Below, one piece after another: positions 52,098 to 60,226 of a DNA stretch of 64,000 bases. The notes under the pieces are model-generated. The model was not told where the DNA came from. It ran no database searches and saw nothing but the letters and a program-made list of their open reading frames with translations. The stretch is from Bradyrhizobium sp. RP6. GTDB lineage: Bacteria; Pseudomonadota; Alphaproteobacteria; Rhizobiales; Xanthobacteraceae. The DNA lies in the NCBI RefSeq assembly GCF_003837805.1, contig NZ_RQIT01000001.1:1-64000 (forward strand), written 5' to 3'. The position numbers were made by a program, and so were the translations under genes. The first letter of the stretch is position 1, and the number at the start of each line of letters is the position of its first letter.

Positions 52098-54155
52098 CTA
52101 CCGCCACATCCCGCGCATCTTCGCGCCGATGTCGATCTTCGGCCCCTGCGCCGCGGTGCGCGCTTTGCCCGCAGCGGCTTTTGGCCAGGCGGTGCGCTCG
52201 AACAGGTGGACCAACTGCTCCGGGATGAAGCGGGTGCGCGAGGCGTAGACGTGGCGGTCGCCTTTGGCGGCCTGGCCGTGGACGAAGAAGCGCTGTGGTA
52301 CGACCAGGTGGAGATCGTCCTTGGCACGGGTCATCGCGACATAGAGCAGGCGGCGCTCCTCCTCGAGCTCGGCGCTGGTGCCGGCGCCGAGATCGGACGG
52401 CATGCAGCCGTCGACGACGTTGAGCACGAACACCGATTTCCATTCCTGGCCCTTGGCGGAATGGATGGTGGAGAGGATCAGGTAGTCCTCATCGCGCAGG
52501 GGTGGTCCGGATTTGTCGCTGGTCGCATCCGGCGGATCGAGCGTGAGCTCGGTCAGGAATTTCTCGCGGCTGACATAGCCGCTCGCGATCTGCTCGAGCT
52601 GCATCAGATCGGCGCGGCGCGTCTCGGAATCCTCATGGATGCGATCGAGATGCGGCTCGTACCAGAGCCGCACGCGTTCGAGGTCGACCGGCCATTCCGA
52701 ATAGCGCAGATTTTCGACCGTGCGGACGAAGTCGGTCCAGTCGTCGCCGGTGCGCGCCGGCACCGGGAGCCGGCCGAGCACGGCGAGCGGATCGGTGCTC
52801 TCCGCCATCCCGTCGAGCACGCGCTGCGCGGTCGCGGGGCCGATGCCCGGCAACAGATGCAGTATGCGAAAGCCGGCGACGCGGTCGCGCGGATTTTCGA
52901 CAAAGCGCAACAGGGCCAGTACGTCCTTGACGTGTGCGGCGTCGAGGAATTTCAGCCCGCCGAACTTGACGAAGGGAATGTTGCGGCGGGTGAGCTCGAT
53001 CTCCAGCGGACCCGAATGCGAGGAGGTGCGGAACAGCACCGCCTGTTTCTTGAGCAGCGCGCCTTGCTCGCGGTTCGCCAGCACCGCTTCGACGATGTAG
53101 CGCGCCTGGTCGGCCTCGTCGTGCACGGTGACGAGCTGCGGCTTCTGCCCGGAGGTGCGGTCGGTCCAGAGGTTTTTCGTGAAGCGCTCGCGGGCGAGGC
53201 CGATGACGCCGTTCGCCGCCGCCAGCACCGCCTGCGTCGAGCGGTAGTTGCGGTCGAGCGTGATCATCTCGGCGCGCGGCGAAAAGCTCTGCGGAAAGTC
53301 CAGGATGTTGCGCACGGTGGCGGCGCGGAACGAATAGATCGACTGGGCATCGTCGCCGACCACGGTGAGGCCGCGCCCGTCGGGCTTGAGCGCCAGCAGG
53401 ATCGAGGATTGCAGACGGTTGGTGTCCTGATATTCGTCGACCAGCACGTGATCGAAGCGGCCGCCGATCTCTTCCGCGATCAGCGCATCGCTCATCATCT
53501 GCGACCAGTAGAGCAGCAGATCGTCGTAATCGAGCACGTGCTGGGCCTGCTTGGCCTCGACGTAAGCGGCAAACAGGCCCTTCAGCTCGGCCGCCCAGCC
53601 GCTGCACCAGGGATAGTGCACTCCCAGCACCTTCTCGATCTCCATCTCGGCATTGACGCAGCGGGAATAGATCGACAGGCAGGTGCCCTTGGCCGGAAAG
53701 CGGGACTCCGTCTTCGACAATCCGCGCTCGTGCCGCACCAGGTTCATCAGGTCGGCAGAGTCCTCGCGGTCGTGGATGGTGAAGGCGGGATCGAGGCCGA
53801 TCCGCTCGGCATATTCGCGCAGGAGCCGCGCGCCGATGCCGTGGAAGGTGCCGGCCCAGGTGAGGGCATCGCGCATGATCGCGGCGTTGGTCTCGCCGAG
53901 CACCTTTCGGGAGATGCGCTCGACGCGGCCGGCCATCTCCGCCGCAGCGCGGCGCGAAAAGGTCATCAGCAGGATGCGGCGGGGATCGCTGCCAGCGACG
54001 ATCAGATGCGCAACGCGGTGGGCCAGCGTGTTGGTCTTGCCGGAGCCTGCGCCGGCGATGACGAGCAGGGGGCCGCCCACGGTCGAGCCCTCGGCCACGC
54101 CATGCTCCACGGCGCGGCGCTGCTCCGCATTGAGCGTGTCCAGATATGTCGCCAC
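52098..54155 (-). CDS. ATP-dependent DNA helicase, UvrD/Rep family
   Basis: This 685-residue SF1A helicase unwinds DNA 3'-5'. Motifs in order: Walker A GAGSGKT (35-41), DEYQDTNRLQ (motif II), VGDDAQSIYSFR, LDRNYRST, STIHSAKGQEWKSVFVLNVV and LLYVAMTRAKDDLH. It is of a length and type close to Rep/UvrD but is annotated in related genomes as a separate ATP-dependent helicase. The start is GTG 54155 (GGGGCGAT upstream); the frame is open to 54206. No nuclease domain is visible. Confidence 0.93.
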   Translation of the reverse strand: MATYLDTLNAEQRRAVEHGVAEGSTVGGPLLVIAGAGSGKTNTLAHRVAHLIVAGSDPRRILLMTFSRRAAAEMAGRVERISRKVLGETNAAIMRDALTWAGTFHGIGARLLREYAERIGLDPAFTIHDREDSADLMNLVRHERGLSKTESRFPAKGTCLSIYSRCVNAEMEIEKVLGVHYPWCSGWAAELKGLFAAYVEAKQAQHVLDYDDLLLYWSQMMSDALIAEEIGGRFDHVLVDEYQDTNRLQSSILLALKPDGRGLTVVGDDAQSIYSFRAATVRNILDFPQSFSPRAEMITLDRNYRSTQAVLAAANGVIGLARERFTKNLWTDRTSGQKPQLVTVHDEADQARYIVEAVLANREQGALLKKQAVLFRTSSHSGPLEIELTRRNIPFVKFGGLKFLDAAHVKDVLALLRFVENPRDRVAGFRILHLLPGIGPATAQRVLDGMAESTDPLAVLGRLPVPARTGDDWTDFVRTVENLRYSEWPVDLERVRLWYEPHLDRIHEDSETRRADLMQLEQIASGYVSREKFLTELTLDPPDATSDKSGPPLRDEDYLILSTIHSAKGQEWKSVFVLNVVDGCMPSDLGAGTSAELEEERRLLYVAMTRAKDDLHLVVPQRFFVHGQAAKGDRHVYASRTRFIPEQLVHLFERTAWPKAAAGKARTAAQGPKIDIGAKMRGMWR

Positions 54156-54281
54156 GAATCGCCCCGGTGAAAGGGTGAGAGTCGGCGATCCCGGCGCAAA
54201 TCGCAATGCAGCTGGACGGGGGCGAGTTTAGGATTTAGGGGAAGACGGTCCAAGGTTCCACCCCGAGAACGTGCTCCCGAC

Positions 54282-54872
54282 ATGACCGAGCTCAAGCCCG
54301 ACCAGTTCGAGATGCGGCGGCTGGAATCGCTCAGCAACACCATTTTCGGTGTCGGCATGACGCTTCTCGCCTATGATCTGCCCAAGGCCGCAGTGTTCAC
54401 CAGCGCGCCGGACTGGAACGATCTTGCCCGGGTCTATTCGGGCAAGCTGATAGGCTTTGCGCTCAGCTTCATCATCGCCGGCGTGTTCTGGATCAGCCAT
54501 CACCGCCGGCTGGCGCGCCAGCCGGTCGGCAGCCGCGGCGACGTGATCCTCAACCTGTTCTTTCTGCTCTCGATCGTGCTGCTGCCGGTCACCAACGGCC
54601 TCTACACCAATTACGGCATGAGCAGTGCCGTCGCCGTGCTCTACGGCCTGCATTTGACCGCGATCGCCGGCCTCAACGCCTGGCTGTGGTGGACGATCCT
54701 CGGCGGCTGGCGCAACGAAATCATGGCCTCGCTGTTTCCGCTGCTGGTGTTCATTCCGGGCACGATCGTTGCGGCCTTCGCGCCGCAGGTCGCACCCTTC
54801 CTGTGGTTCATCGCTTTCGGCGGCATCGTGATCCAACGCTTCCTTCCCAAGCGGACCGGGCCGGGCGCGTAG
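54282..54872 (+). CDS. TMEM175 (DUF1211)-like membrane protein
   Basis: A 196-residue protein with about six helices, matching the bacterial TMEM175 potassium-channel family. The family hallmark near the start of helix 1 is RxxxFSD; here it reads RLESLSNTIFGVGMTLL, so the FSD is replaced by LSN. Other segments such as SFIIAGVFWISHHRRLARQ and LNLFFLLSIVLLPVTNGLY fit the family. The degenerate motif may mean an altered ion filter or lost channel activity. It lies divergent from the UvrD-type gene. Confidence 0.8.
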   Translation: MTELKPDQFEMRRLESLSNTIFGVGMTLLAYDLPKAAVFTSAPDWNDLARVYSGKLIGFALSFIIAGVFWISHHRRLARQPVGSRGDVILNLFFLLSIVLLPVTNGLYTNYGMSSAVAVLYGLHLTAIAGLNAWLWWTILGGWRNEIMASLFPLLVFIPGTIVAAFAPQVAPFLWFIAFGGIVIQRFLPKRTGPGA

Positions 54873-54875
54873 GAC

Positions 54876-55256
54876 TCATCCGGATGTCGCGCCGAACCCA
54901 TCGGCTGGCACGTAAAGCTTGACCGGGCGGATTTCGTAGACCGCCGTCGGATTGACGGCACGCAGCTTTCGGGCCGCCGCGATCGCCTCATTCTCGGTGG
55001 CGCATTCCATAAGGTGGAAGCCCAGAAGCTGTTCCTTGGTCTCGGCAAACGGCCCGTCCAGCACCATTCCCGCGCCGGGGCCCCGCAAGGTGCGGGCCTT
55101 TCGGGTCTCATCCAGACGGGCCGCCGGCCCAAACTGCCCGCTTGCCCGAAGGGGCGCCTGAACCTCGATGACTTTGGCGACGACCGCGGCGTCCTGCTCC
55201 GGCGTCCAGGACAAGACTTCGTCTTCCACGTGATAGGCCAGGATGGCGTACAGCAT
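54876..55256 (-). CDS. YCII-related protein
   Basis: The 126-residue protein is of the YCII (DUF1330/YciI-like) fold, small ferredoxin-like dimers. The typical segments are MLYAILAYHVEDEVLSWTPEQD, LRGPGAGMVLDGPFAETKEQLLG and a C-terminal strand AVYEIRPVKLYV. ATG 55256 has GAGGTGACG upstream; the frame is open to 55388. Such genes are often near extracytoplasmic sigma factors; none is seen here. Confidence 0.88.
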   Translation of the reverse strand: MLYAILAYHVEDEVLSWTPEQDAAVVAKVIEVQAPLRASGQFGPAARLDETRKARTLRGPGAGMVLDGPFAETKEQLLGFHLMECATENEAIAAARKLRAVNPTAVYEIRPVKLYVPADGFGATSG

Positions 55257-55455
55257 CGTCACCTCGTTTCCTTTCTGCGCAAGTCCCAAGGACGTGGCAC
55301 GGCAGCCTGTGCCGACAATTCCGAAGCAAAATATTGCGTGGCCGGCAAGCGGCGAAACGGTCCTGAAACCCGATTGCGGCCTTGCCATGTGAACGCCGCC
55401 GGAACTGGTCGCGACTGATGGACCACAAACGACAAGCTTTTTGCTGGAGGCGGCA

Positions 55456-55641
55456 ATGTCGGGTCACACCATCAAGATCATCTGCGACGCGCGGCGGGCG
55501 GGACAGTCGGAGCCGGCCGACCTGCATGACCAGGCCGGCCATCACCGCTACTATGGAACTTCGGCCGAGAACGGCGGCGAGCGGATCGCGGAGAGCCGGC
55601 GCGGCAAACGGCCGCGCGCGCTGAACATCTGCGGCGTCTGA
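55456..55641 (+). CDS. Small cytosolic protein, unknown
   Basis: A 61-residue protein reading MSGHTIKIICDARRAGQSEP, with GGAGG in its upstream region (TGGAGGCGGCA). It is polar, His/Arg/Glu-rich. The frame extends two more codons upstream of an alternative ATG at 55441. No family recognised. Confidence 0.5.
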   Translation: MSGHTIKIICDARRAGQSEPADLHDQAGHHRYYGTSAENGGERIAESRRGKRPRALNICGV

Positions 55642-55669
55642 GCCCCCCTCGACGAGCCGGTCGTTCAAA

Positions 55670-55873
55670 ATGAACGTCCTGCAAATATCGATCGCGGCGA
55701 TGCCGTTCCTGCTCGCACTGATGAGCCGGACCGGAAAGGCCATCGCGCCGTGTCTTCGGATGAGCCTCTTCACGATGCTGCTTGGCGGGGAGCCGCACCG
55801 CGCCGTCGTGGCCTGGTGCTTCGGCCTGCTGATCGCCGCCGTCGCGCTGCGCGAGCGGCTTCGCGCCGGCTGA
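55670..55873 (+). CDS. Small membrane protein, unknown
   Basis: A 67-residue protein with two hydrophobic stretches (LQISIAAMPFLLALM and VVAWCFGLLIAAVAL). It starts at ATG 55670 with a weak ribosome site. It is the last chromosomal-looking gene before the tRNA-Gly and the inserted element. Confidence 0.45.
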   Translation: MNVLQISIAAMPFLLALMSRTGKAIAPCLRMSLFTMLLGGEPHRAVVAWCFGLLIAAVALRERLRAG

Positions 55874-56217
55874 CCCGGCGTTCCGGCTACAAGGACATCG
55901 CAAGGAAAAGGCGCGGCGGGGAGGCCCCGTCGCGCCCGATTTCTTGCTCGCTGGTCCAGGGCTGAGAGCGCCCCGATGCCAAGCCTTTAGTCAAGGCTCA
56001 GCGGGCGATCCCAGCGAGGTGACAGCGCTTGGGATAAGACACTGGATCACCTCCTTTCGTTGGTTTCGGGAAACATCAATATAGGCAGCCTTGCCGTCGC
56101 TGTTAAGGGGAGACGGGTCCGGAGGAACCGGGCCGGCCCGCAAAGTCTGTGAGAGCCGGGAAAGCGACCTCCTCGGCAGTTGAGACCGCCGCCCGGCCGT
56201 GTTAGGGAGCCCGTCAT

Positions 56218-56291
56218 GCGGGTGTAGCTCAATGGTAGAGCAGCAGCCTTCCAAGCTGAATACGAGGGTTCGATTCCCTTCACCCGCTCCA
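56218..56291 (+). tRNA. tRNA-Gly (anticodon UCC), integration target
   Basis: A normal cloverleaf: acceptor GCGGGTG/CACCCGC, D-loop TAGCTCAATGGTAGAGC, anticodon stem-loop CAGCCTTCCAAGCTG (anticodon TCC), T-loop GGTTCGATTCC and an encoded CCA. A tyrosine integrase gene ends 57 bases downstream. The gene appears intact, so the integrating element must have restored the 3' end. Confidence 0.97.
56263..56291 (+). other. Probable attachment core within tRNA-Gly 3' end
   Basis: Elements that use tyrosine integrases commonly recombine in the T-arm and acceptor end of a tRNA gene, so the GAGGGTTCGATTCCC to CCA segment is the expected attL core. The matching attR copy is not in this window; this is inference from position only. 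Confidence 0.45.
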
Positions 56292-56348
56292 GTGTTTTCA
56301 ATCACTTGCGGTGCTCCAAACGCTTCATTCGGACAAGCGGGCTGGTGC

Positions 56349-57605
56349 TCATTCGGACACATGTCCGGCTTTCGTTCGCACGGCCCGTCGCTTCTTGGTG
56401 CCGGTGGCGATCTGCTTCGTGGTGCGCTTGACGTACTTCGGCAGCACCTTGACCGTAGTGTGCCTACTCTGCGCCAGGATCTCGCGGTCGGTTAGCTCAG
56501 CGTCACCGGTCTCGGTTAAACCGCCATGCCGGAACGATGCGAATGACAGTTCCTCGCGCAGGTCGGCAGCACGGATGATCTCTTTCGTCTTCCGCGACAT
56601 ATGGGTGAAGTCCGGCATGTCCGGCTTCGGCCAAGTCGGCCACGGTCCGCGTTCACCCCAATCCCTGCGCAACATCAGCCCGCCGATCCGATTACGCTTG
56701 ATGGCGTCGAGCTCGGTCATCAGCTCGGGATAGAGAGCAGCGCCGGCTTCGTCGAAGAGTGGAATCCAGCTCTCTGCGCGGGTCTTTTCGTCGACCACCC
56801 GCACCATGTTCGGATGCTCTTTCGGCCGGTAGTGCGAGACATCGAACGTTGCGAAGATGTCGGTTTCGCGCTGTAGCCATTCCCACGCGATCAACGCGGC
56901 CGTTGCCAGCGACGACAGGCCCAACTCAGCGGCCTTCGTGCGGAACGACACCAACTCCTCGTAAGTCGCGGTCGGGGTCTCTCGGGTCGAGCCCTGCAGA
57001 CCCATTTTAGCGAAGGGATTGACCAGCGGCACCTTGCCCGGATTGCGTCGCGCGCAGACGTTCCAGGCGCGTCGACAGCTCTTCATTGCATGGTTGACCG
57101 TCGTGCGGCGCTCTCGCTCAACCACCACGCCATCTTTGCCGGCCACCTTGAGCACCAGCAACTTTTCATAGAGATCGTCCGCGATGGCGGTGTCGATCGC
57201 GGTCAGGCGCTTCTCGCCAAGGCGCTTGCCATCCTTCAAGATGTAGCCGCCGACCAGTTTGAAGCCCGTCTCGTGCAGACGCTTCATCTTACCGCTAAGC
57301 TTGGTGTAGCGGCGGTCGCTGCGGTACTCGGCGAACATCCAGTCCAGCGTCCCGAACGCGACGGTGGCCGGCGACTCGACGAGCGAGCTGTCGCCCTTGC
57401 GCCATGCGTCAAACGCCGGCAGGAGCACCTTCTCGGCGCGCCCAACCGCGGCAGCGTAGTCGGTGCCGAGGGGGCTGTTCTCGACGGCACAGCCGGCCTT
57501 CCTGGCCCAGCGCGGGACATGGAAGTAGTACGCCCAGACACCAGCGCGAAGCGGCTTGCGCTCGACATAGCGCGGCAACGGCAGGGCGGAGCGGGGAGGA
57601 CTCAT
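56349..57605 (-). CDS. Tyrosine-type site-specific integrase
   Basis: The 418-residue recombinase integrates or excises the element. A SAM-like core-binding region precedes a catalytic domain with the first Arg in LIAWEWLQRETDIF, Arg II in SFRHGGLTE and the nucleophile Tyr391 in SRHTTVKVLPKYVKRT. The histidine normally before Arg II (HxLR) is not seen. The C-terminus is basic. The 3' end faces the tRNA-Gly. Its start overlaps the stop of the small upstream gene by ATGA, so they are coupled. Base composition is lower in GC than the chromosomal genes. Confidence 0.95.
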   Translation of the reverse strand: MSPPRSALPLPRYVERKPLRAGVWAYYFHVPRWARKAGCAVENSPLGTDYAAAVGRAEKVLLPAFDAWRKGDSSLVESPATVAFGTLDWMFAEYRSDRRYTKLSGKMKRLHETGFKLVGGYILKDGKRLGEKRLTAIDTAIADDLYEKLLVLKVAGKDGVVVERERRTTVNHAMKSCRRAWNVCARRNPGKVPLVNPFAKMGLQGSTRETPTATYEELVSFRTKAAELGLSSLATAALIAWEWLQRETDIFATFDVSHYRPKEHPNMVRVVDEKTRAESWIPLFDEAGAALYPELMTELDAIKRNRIGGLMLRRDWGERGPWPTWPKPDMPDFTHMSRKTKEIIRAADLREELSFASFRHGGLTETGDAELTDREILAQSRHTTVKVLPKYVKRTTKQIATGTKKRRAVRTKAGHVSE

Positions 57606-57811
57606 AGCAGCGCCCGGAGCTCGGCCGACGTCTCCTCGCCGGCGGAATGGCTCTTATCCGGCTGGCCGGCGATCACGACAATCTTGCCGTCACGATCGAT
57701 CTCGAACCGATTGACGCTCAACCCTGCGTCCGCCGCCTCCTTGAGCGCCTTGGCGAGGACGCCATTCTTGAACGTCTGGCTGCCGCGGGACATCAGTCGA
57801 ACAGTCTCCAT
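57602..57811 (-). CDS. Small protein coupled to integrase
   Basis: A 69-residue protein beginning METVRLMSRGSQTFKNGVLA and containing LSVNRFEIDRDGKIVVIAGQ. It is translated just before the integrase with a four-base overlap. The size and position are those of an excisionase or integrase cofactor, but the sequence is not a recognisable Xis-type HTH. An in-frame GTG at 57835 could extend it. Confidence 0.65.
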   Translation of the reverse strand: METVRLMSRGSQTFKNGVLAKALKEAADAGLSVNRFEIDRDGKIVVIAGQPDKSHSAGEETSAELRALL

Positions 57812-58113
57812 TGGGCGCTCGGCCGGCCAAGCCACAAGCGCGTCGTGGTCCGCTAATTCGCGAAACCGAGGCCCAATGAAAGCGGGTATCTGTTTCGCAC
57901 TTACCCGTTGGCCACGGGGTTGAAGTCGCCATTGAACTCAAAGTGAAACAATGGCGAGGCAATGGCAGAATAGCTTGGAGCTCCGAGGAGCCGCTTCTGG
58001 ACGGGATTTCATCGAACCATCGATGGAAGCGCAAGGTGGCCCGGATGGCCTCCGGATTCGGGGCGGAAGGTTACCGCTTCCCCTCGGCTCGCTTTTTATG
58101 TACACAAATATTT
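57812..58113. other. 302-base divergent region of the element
   Basis: No credible gene. It separates the leftward integrase pair from the rightward genes, and the right end (58085-58113) is the AT-rich promoter/operator region of the RHH gene. Confidence 0.4.
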
Positions 58114-58143
58114 ATGACGAAGCAAACAAAAACTGTACACAAA
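58099..58143. promoter_or_regulatory. Repeated TGTACACAAA operator candidate
   Basis: The decamer TGTACACAAA occurs at 58099-58108 and 58134-58143, 35 bases apart, flanking the start of the RHH gene. The core TGTACA is itself palindromic. The whole stretch is AT-rich within GC-rich DNA. This is a likely autoregulatory site for the ribbon-helix-helix protein, inferred. Confidence 0.5.
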
Positions 58144-58311
58144 AAAAGCCGCGGGCGACCCGCCGGGACGAGGTATTCTGAGACGATCCCCGCGCGGCTA
58201 GAGCCAACCGTCTTGGCGAGACTAGACGCTTGGGCAGCTACCCATGATATATCCCGTTCCGAAGCCATACGTCGGCTTGTCGATCTGGGGCTGAAGGCGA
58301 AGGGGAAATGA
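58114..58311 (+). CDS. Ribbon-helix-helix (CopG/Arc-type) DNA-binding protein
   Basis: This 65-residue protein has a basic N-terminus (MTKQTKTVHKKSRGRPAGTR) followed by an RHH fold: strand SETIPARLEPTVLARLDAWA and helix ISRSEAIRRLVDLGL. Such proteins control plasmid and phage genes as dimers. The start at 58114 sits inside the pair of TGTACACAAA boxes, so binding there would affect its own translation start. It is the first rightward gene of the element. Confidence 0.88.
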   Translation: MTKQTKTVHKKSRGRPAGTRYSETIPARLEPTVLARLDAWAATHDISRSEAIRRLVDLGLKAKGK

Positions 58312-58362
58312 GCCGGTGGCGGCCCTTCAACTTAGCATCGTATTCCGTCGCGAGGACGCATA

Positions 58363-58824
58363 ATGGCTAGTCCCAAGACTGGGAAGCCACGAGGCCGGCC
58401 ACCCAAGCTGTACCAGCAAGATTCGGATCGATACATCCTTGCATTTGCGCAGGCAGCAGAGATCGTTTTTTGTCTTTCGCAAAATGACGCCTTTGACCTG
58501 ACGGTGTGTTGTCTTTTCGGACGCGAGGTCGAACATAAAAAGGGGCGCCGACGCCAGCCCGCTGATACTCAGGCCGTGGGATGGGTTACCAGGGTAGGGC
58601 CAACCCCACTACAGAACCGGGCTGCGGCCTTTATCACCAAGGTCAGTCGGCCGATCAGCGAGGCGGACGCCCTGCATCACGCAGTCCTCGTGACCGCCTG
58701 CAAGAATGCACTTGAAGCGAAGGACGGGCGGGTCATTGCCCCGCTTCTTGATCTGCTTGCCAGCATCGGCGAGCGGGAATTTGGCGAACGGTGCTTGGTG
58801 CCAATCGTTCTGCAAAAAGTTTAG
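58363..58824 (+). CDS. Element protein with AT-hook-like start, unknown
   Basis: A 153-residue protein beginning MASPKTGKPRGRPPKLYQQ, where KPRGRPP is an AT-hook-like minor-groove motif. The middle has AEIVFCLSQNDAFDLTVCCLF and the end ALEAKDGRVIAPLLDLLASI is helical. DNA binding is plausible; the family is not recognised. Composition is less GC-biased than chromosomal genes. Confidence 0.65.
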   Translation: MASPKTGKPRGRPPKLYQQDSDRYILAFAQAAEIVFCLSQNDAFDLTVCCLFGREVEHKKGRRRQPADTQAVGWVTRVGPTPLQNRAAAFITKVSRPISEADALHHAVLVTACKNALEAKDGRVIAPLLDLLASIGEREFGERCLVPIVLQKV

Positions 58825-58910
58825 CTGCCCGATTTTATATTACATGTTCGAAGCGGTGCTTTGGTTCATCTCTGTTCGCACGATTGAAGGCGAACAACGG
58901 AGATGCCCGG

Positions 58911-59141
58911 ATGCCCGATCTGACTTTTGCCGACTTCGTTAAGCTGTACAGCCTGCCGCCGAACGTAACGGTTCGCCGGTTTAAGGAATTGGCGGGAATC
59001 GGCCAAACGCGGTTTTATGAACTCGCAAAGGAAGGCGAAATCCGCCTGCTGAAAAACGGTCGCTCGACCAGCGTCCCAGTTGAAGATTTGTTTCGCGTTC
59101 TGCGCGGCAGTCTCGACGCAAGGGGCTGCGTGACTCCATGA
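58911..59141 (+). CDS. Small HTH protein, excisionase-like
   Basis: The 76-residue protein reads MPDLTFADFVKLYSLPPNVT, then VRRFKELAGIGQTRFYELAK, a winged-HTH of the MerR/Xis type, and GEIRLLKNGRSTSVPVEDLF, which resembles the wing of excisionase-like proteins (xxGRxxxxPxxDL). It is the best candidate for an excision factor in the element. ATG 58911 is chosen by composition. Its stop overlaps the next start by ATGA. Confidence 0.75.
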   Translation: MPDLTFADFVKLYSLPPNVTVRRFKELAGIGQTRFYELAKEGEIRLLKNGRSTSVPVEDLFRVLRGSLDARGCVTP

Positions 59142-59362
59142 GCCGTACCCGTCACCGCTGTCGAGAAACGATCGGACGCACCACGGGACGCCCCAGGGCC
59201 GGCAATCGGGCATTGCGAGCGATTTTTCCAAGGTACCTTTCGGCAGGTCTGAGCATCGCGGGCCTACGGCGCGCAGTACTTCAGCGTAGCCGGGCCGCTC
59301 GAAATCCAGCTTTTCTTTTCAAGCCGAGGTCCCCTGATGTACGGCGCGCGTCACCGGAATAA
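59138..59362 (+). CDS. Doubtful small basic protein
   Basis: A 74-residue frame starting with the ATGA overlap, rich in Arg (RTRHRCRETIGRTTGRPRAG). The coupling to the previous gene supports it, but the composition is that of a random GC-rich frame and the next gene overlaps its end by 26 bases. Low confidence. Confidence 0.3.
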   Translation: MSRTRHRCRETIGRTTGRPRAGNRALRAIFPRYLSAGLSIAGLRRAVLQRSRAARNPAFLFKPRSPDVRRASPE

Positions 59363-59648
59363 ATTCCCATATAGGTCCAAGGCTCTGCGGCGCGCGGTTC
59401 TCGTTATCCTCGGGCAGCGCACCAGCCTCACAGCGGCCGAAATCGCGAGCTGCGCGTATTGCCATGGCCGCCCGATGGTACGGCCCGGCTGGAGGATTCC
59501 GAGCGAGTCTGAAGTTGTCGCAACCCGTCGAGCGCTTCGACACTTGGTGCTTTCCGGCAAGGTGAGGAAATGCGGCCGGGCCCGGCGCGGCTCATCCCAG
59601 CGTCGCCGCGATGTTTTCGAGCTCTCGCCACGGGAGGAGGAGCGATGA
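59337..59648 (+). CDS. Element protein, winged-helix-like, unknown
   Basis: A 103-residue protein with ALRRAVLVILGQRTSLTAAE near the N-terminus and ESEVVATRRALRHLVLSGKV, a pattern like a winged-helix DNA-binding fold (helix, turn, wing with GKVRKCGR). The C-terminus is very basic. It ends in an ATGA overlap with the next gene. Phage or plasmid control is a reasonable guess. Confidence 0.6.
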   Translation: MYGARHRNKFPYRSKALRRAVLVILGQRTSLTAAEIASCAYCHGRPMVRPGWRIPSESEVVATRRALRHLVLSGKVRKCGRARRGSSQRRRDVFELSPREEER

Positions 59649-59953
59649 CCAGTGATGACGACATCGTCGTGGCAATCCAGGTTCATCTCAGGGCGGTCGA
59701 GATCCTCGAGGCCGACCTCCAGGCTCGGGCGCGTGATCGCGCTCGCGCCACGACGGCGTCAGACGACGAGCCCGTGTACATCACGCCAAAGCAGGCGACC
59801 GCAATCTGTGGGCGCAGTGAGTCCCAGGTCCGTCGCGACTGCGAGCTCAACCCAATCGACTCCGGCGGCTTTGGCCTGAAGGGAGGAGGGCGCTGGCTCG
59901 TGGAGCGCGTCCGGTACACCGAAATGCGCGGCAATGCGCGTTTCAGGCGCTGA
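59645..59953 (+). CDS. Element HTH-like protein, unknown
   Basis: The 102-residue protein begins MTSDDDIVVAIQVHLRAVEI and contains YITPKQATAICGRSESQVRR, a helix-turn-helix-like segment with the CGRSESQVRR recognition-type helix, and ends RFRR. It starts in an ATGA overlap with the previous gene. It may be an element regulator. The 3' end carries tandem repeats of GCGCGTTT. Confidence 0.6.
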   Translation: MTSDDDIVVAIQVHLRAVEILEADLQARARDRARATTASDDEPVYITPKQATAICGRSESQVRRDCELNPIDSGGFGLKGGGRWLVERVRYTEMRGNARFRR

Positions 59954-59990
59954 TGGATGCGCGTTTGCGCGTTTCATTGATGGATGAAAG
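59944..59990. repeat. Short tandem GCGCGTTT / TGATGGAT duplication
   Basis: GCGCGTTT occurs three times and TGATGGAT twice between about 59937 and 59986, overlapping the end of the preceding gene. It looks like a small tandem duplication. Confidence 0.55.
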
Positions 59991-60063
59991 GCCGCTCGCG
60001 TGCGATTCTTCGACTGCCGGCGCGATTAGACACGCGGCGGCATCCTCCTGTTGCGGGACCTGG

Positions 60064-60095
60064 GGGCGGCAACGAAGACCCCGTCGTTGCCGCCC
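60064..60095. terminator. Perfect 12-base inverted repeat, terminator-like
   Basis: GGGCGGCAACGA and TCGTTGCCGCCC pair perfectly around eight bases. TTC follows. It lies in the space after the HTH-like gene and could end its transcript, or be part of a larger structured leader with the hairpins at 60134 and 60159. Confidence 0.55.
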
Positions 60096-60133
60096 TTCTG
60101 GAGCATGCGAAATGAATCAGTCGTCGGGCGGAT

Positions 60134-60202
60134 GGTGAGGTCTCACCGCCGCCCGCCTGCGCCGCGCGACCTACAGAATCCTCTTAGGTGGTCGCGCGGC
60201 GC
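60134..60202. promoter_or_regulatory. Two further hairpins in leader of coiled-coil gene
   Basis: GGTGAG-GT-CTCACC at 60134-60147 and a 13-base pair GCGCCGCGCGACC (60159-60171) / GGTCGCGCGGCGC (60190-60202) with an 18-base AT-richer loop. The larger one ends nine bases before the ribosome site AAAGGGAAG of the gene at 60227. They would fold in the mRNA leader and could control translation; no known riboswitch class fits. Confidence 0.5.
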
Positions 60203-60226
60203 CTCAACTCAAAGGGAAGTAAACGA

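Noticed and set aside
56047..56301. Minus-strand frame containing GIEPSYSAWK across the tRNA-Gly
   Set aside because: It is the antisense of the tRNA-Gly gene; such frames are a well-known annotation artefact.
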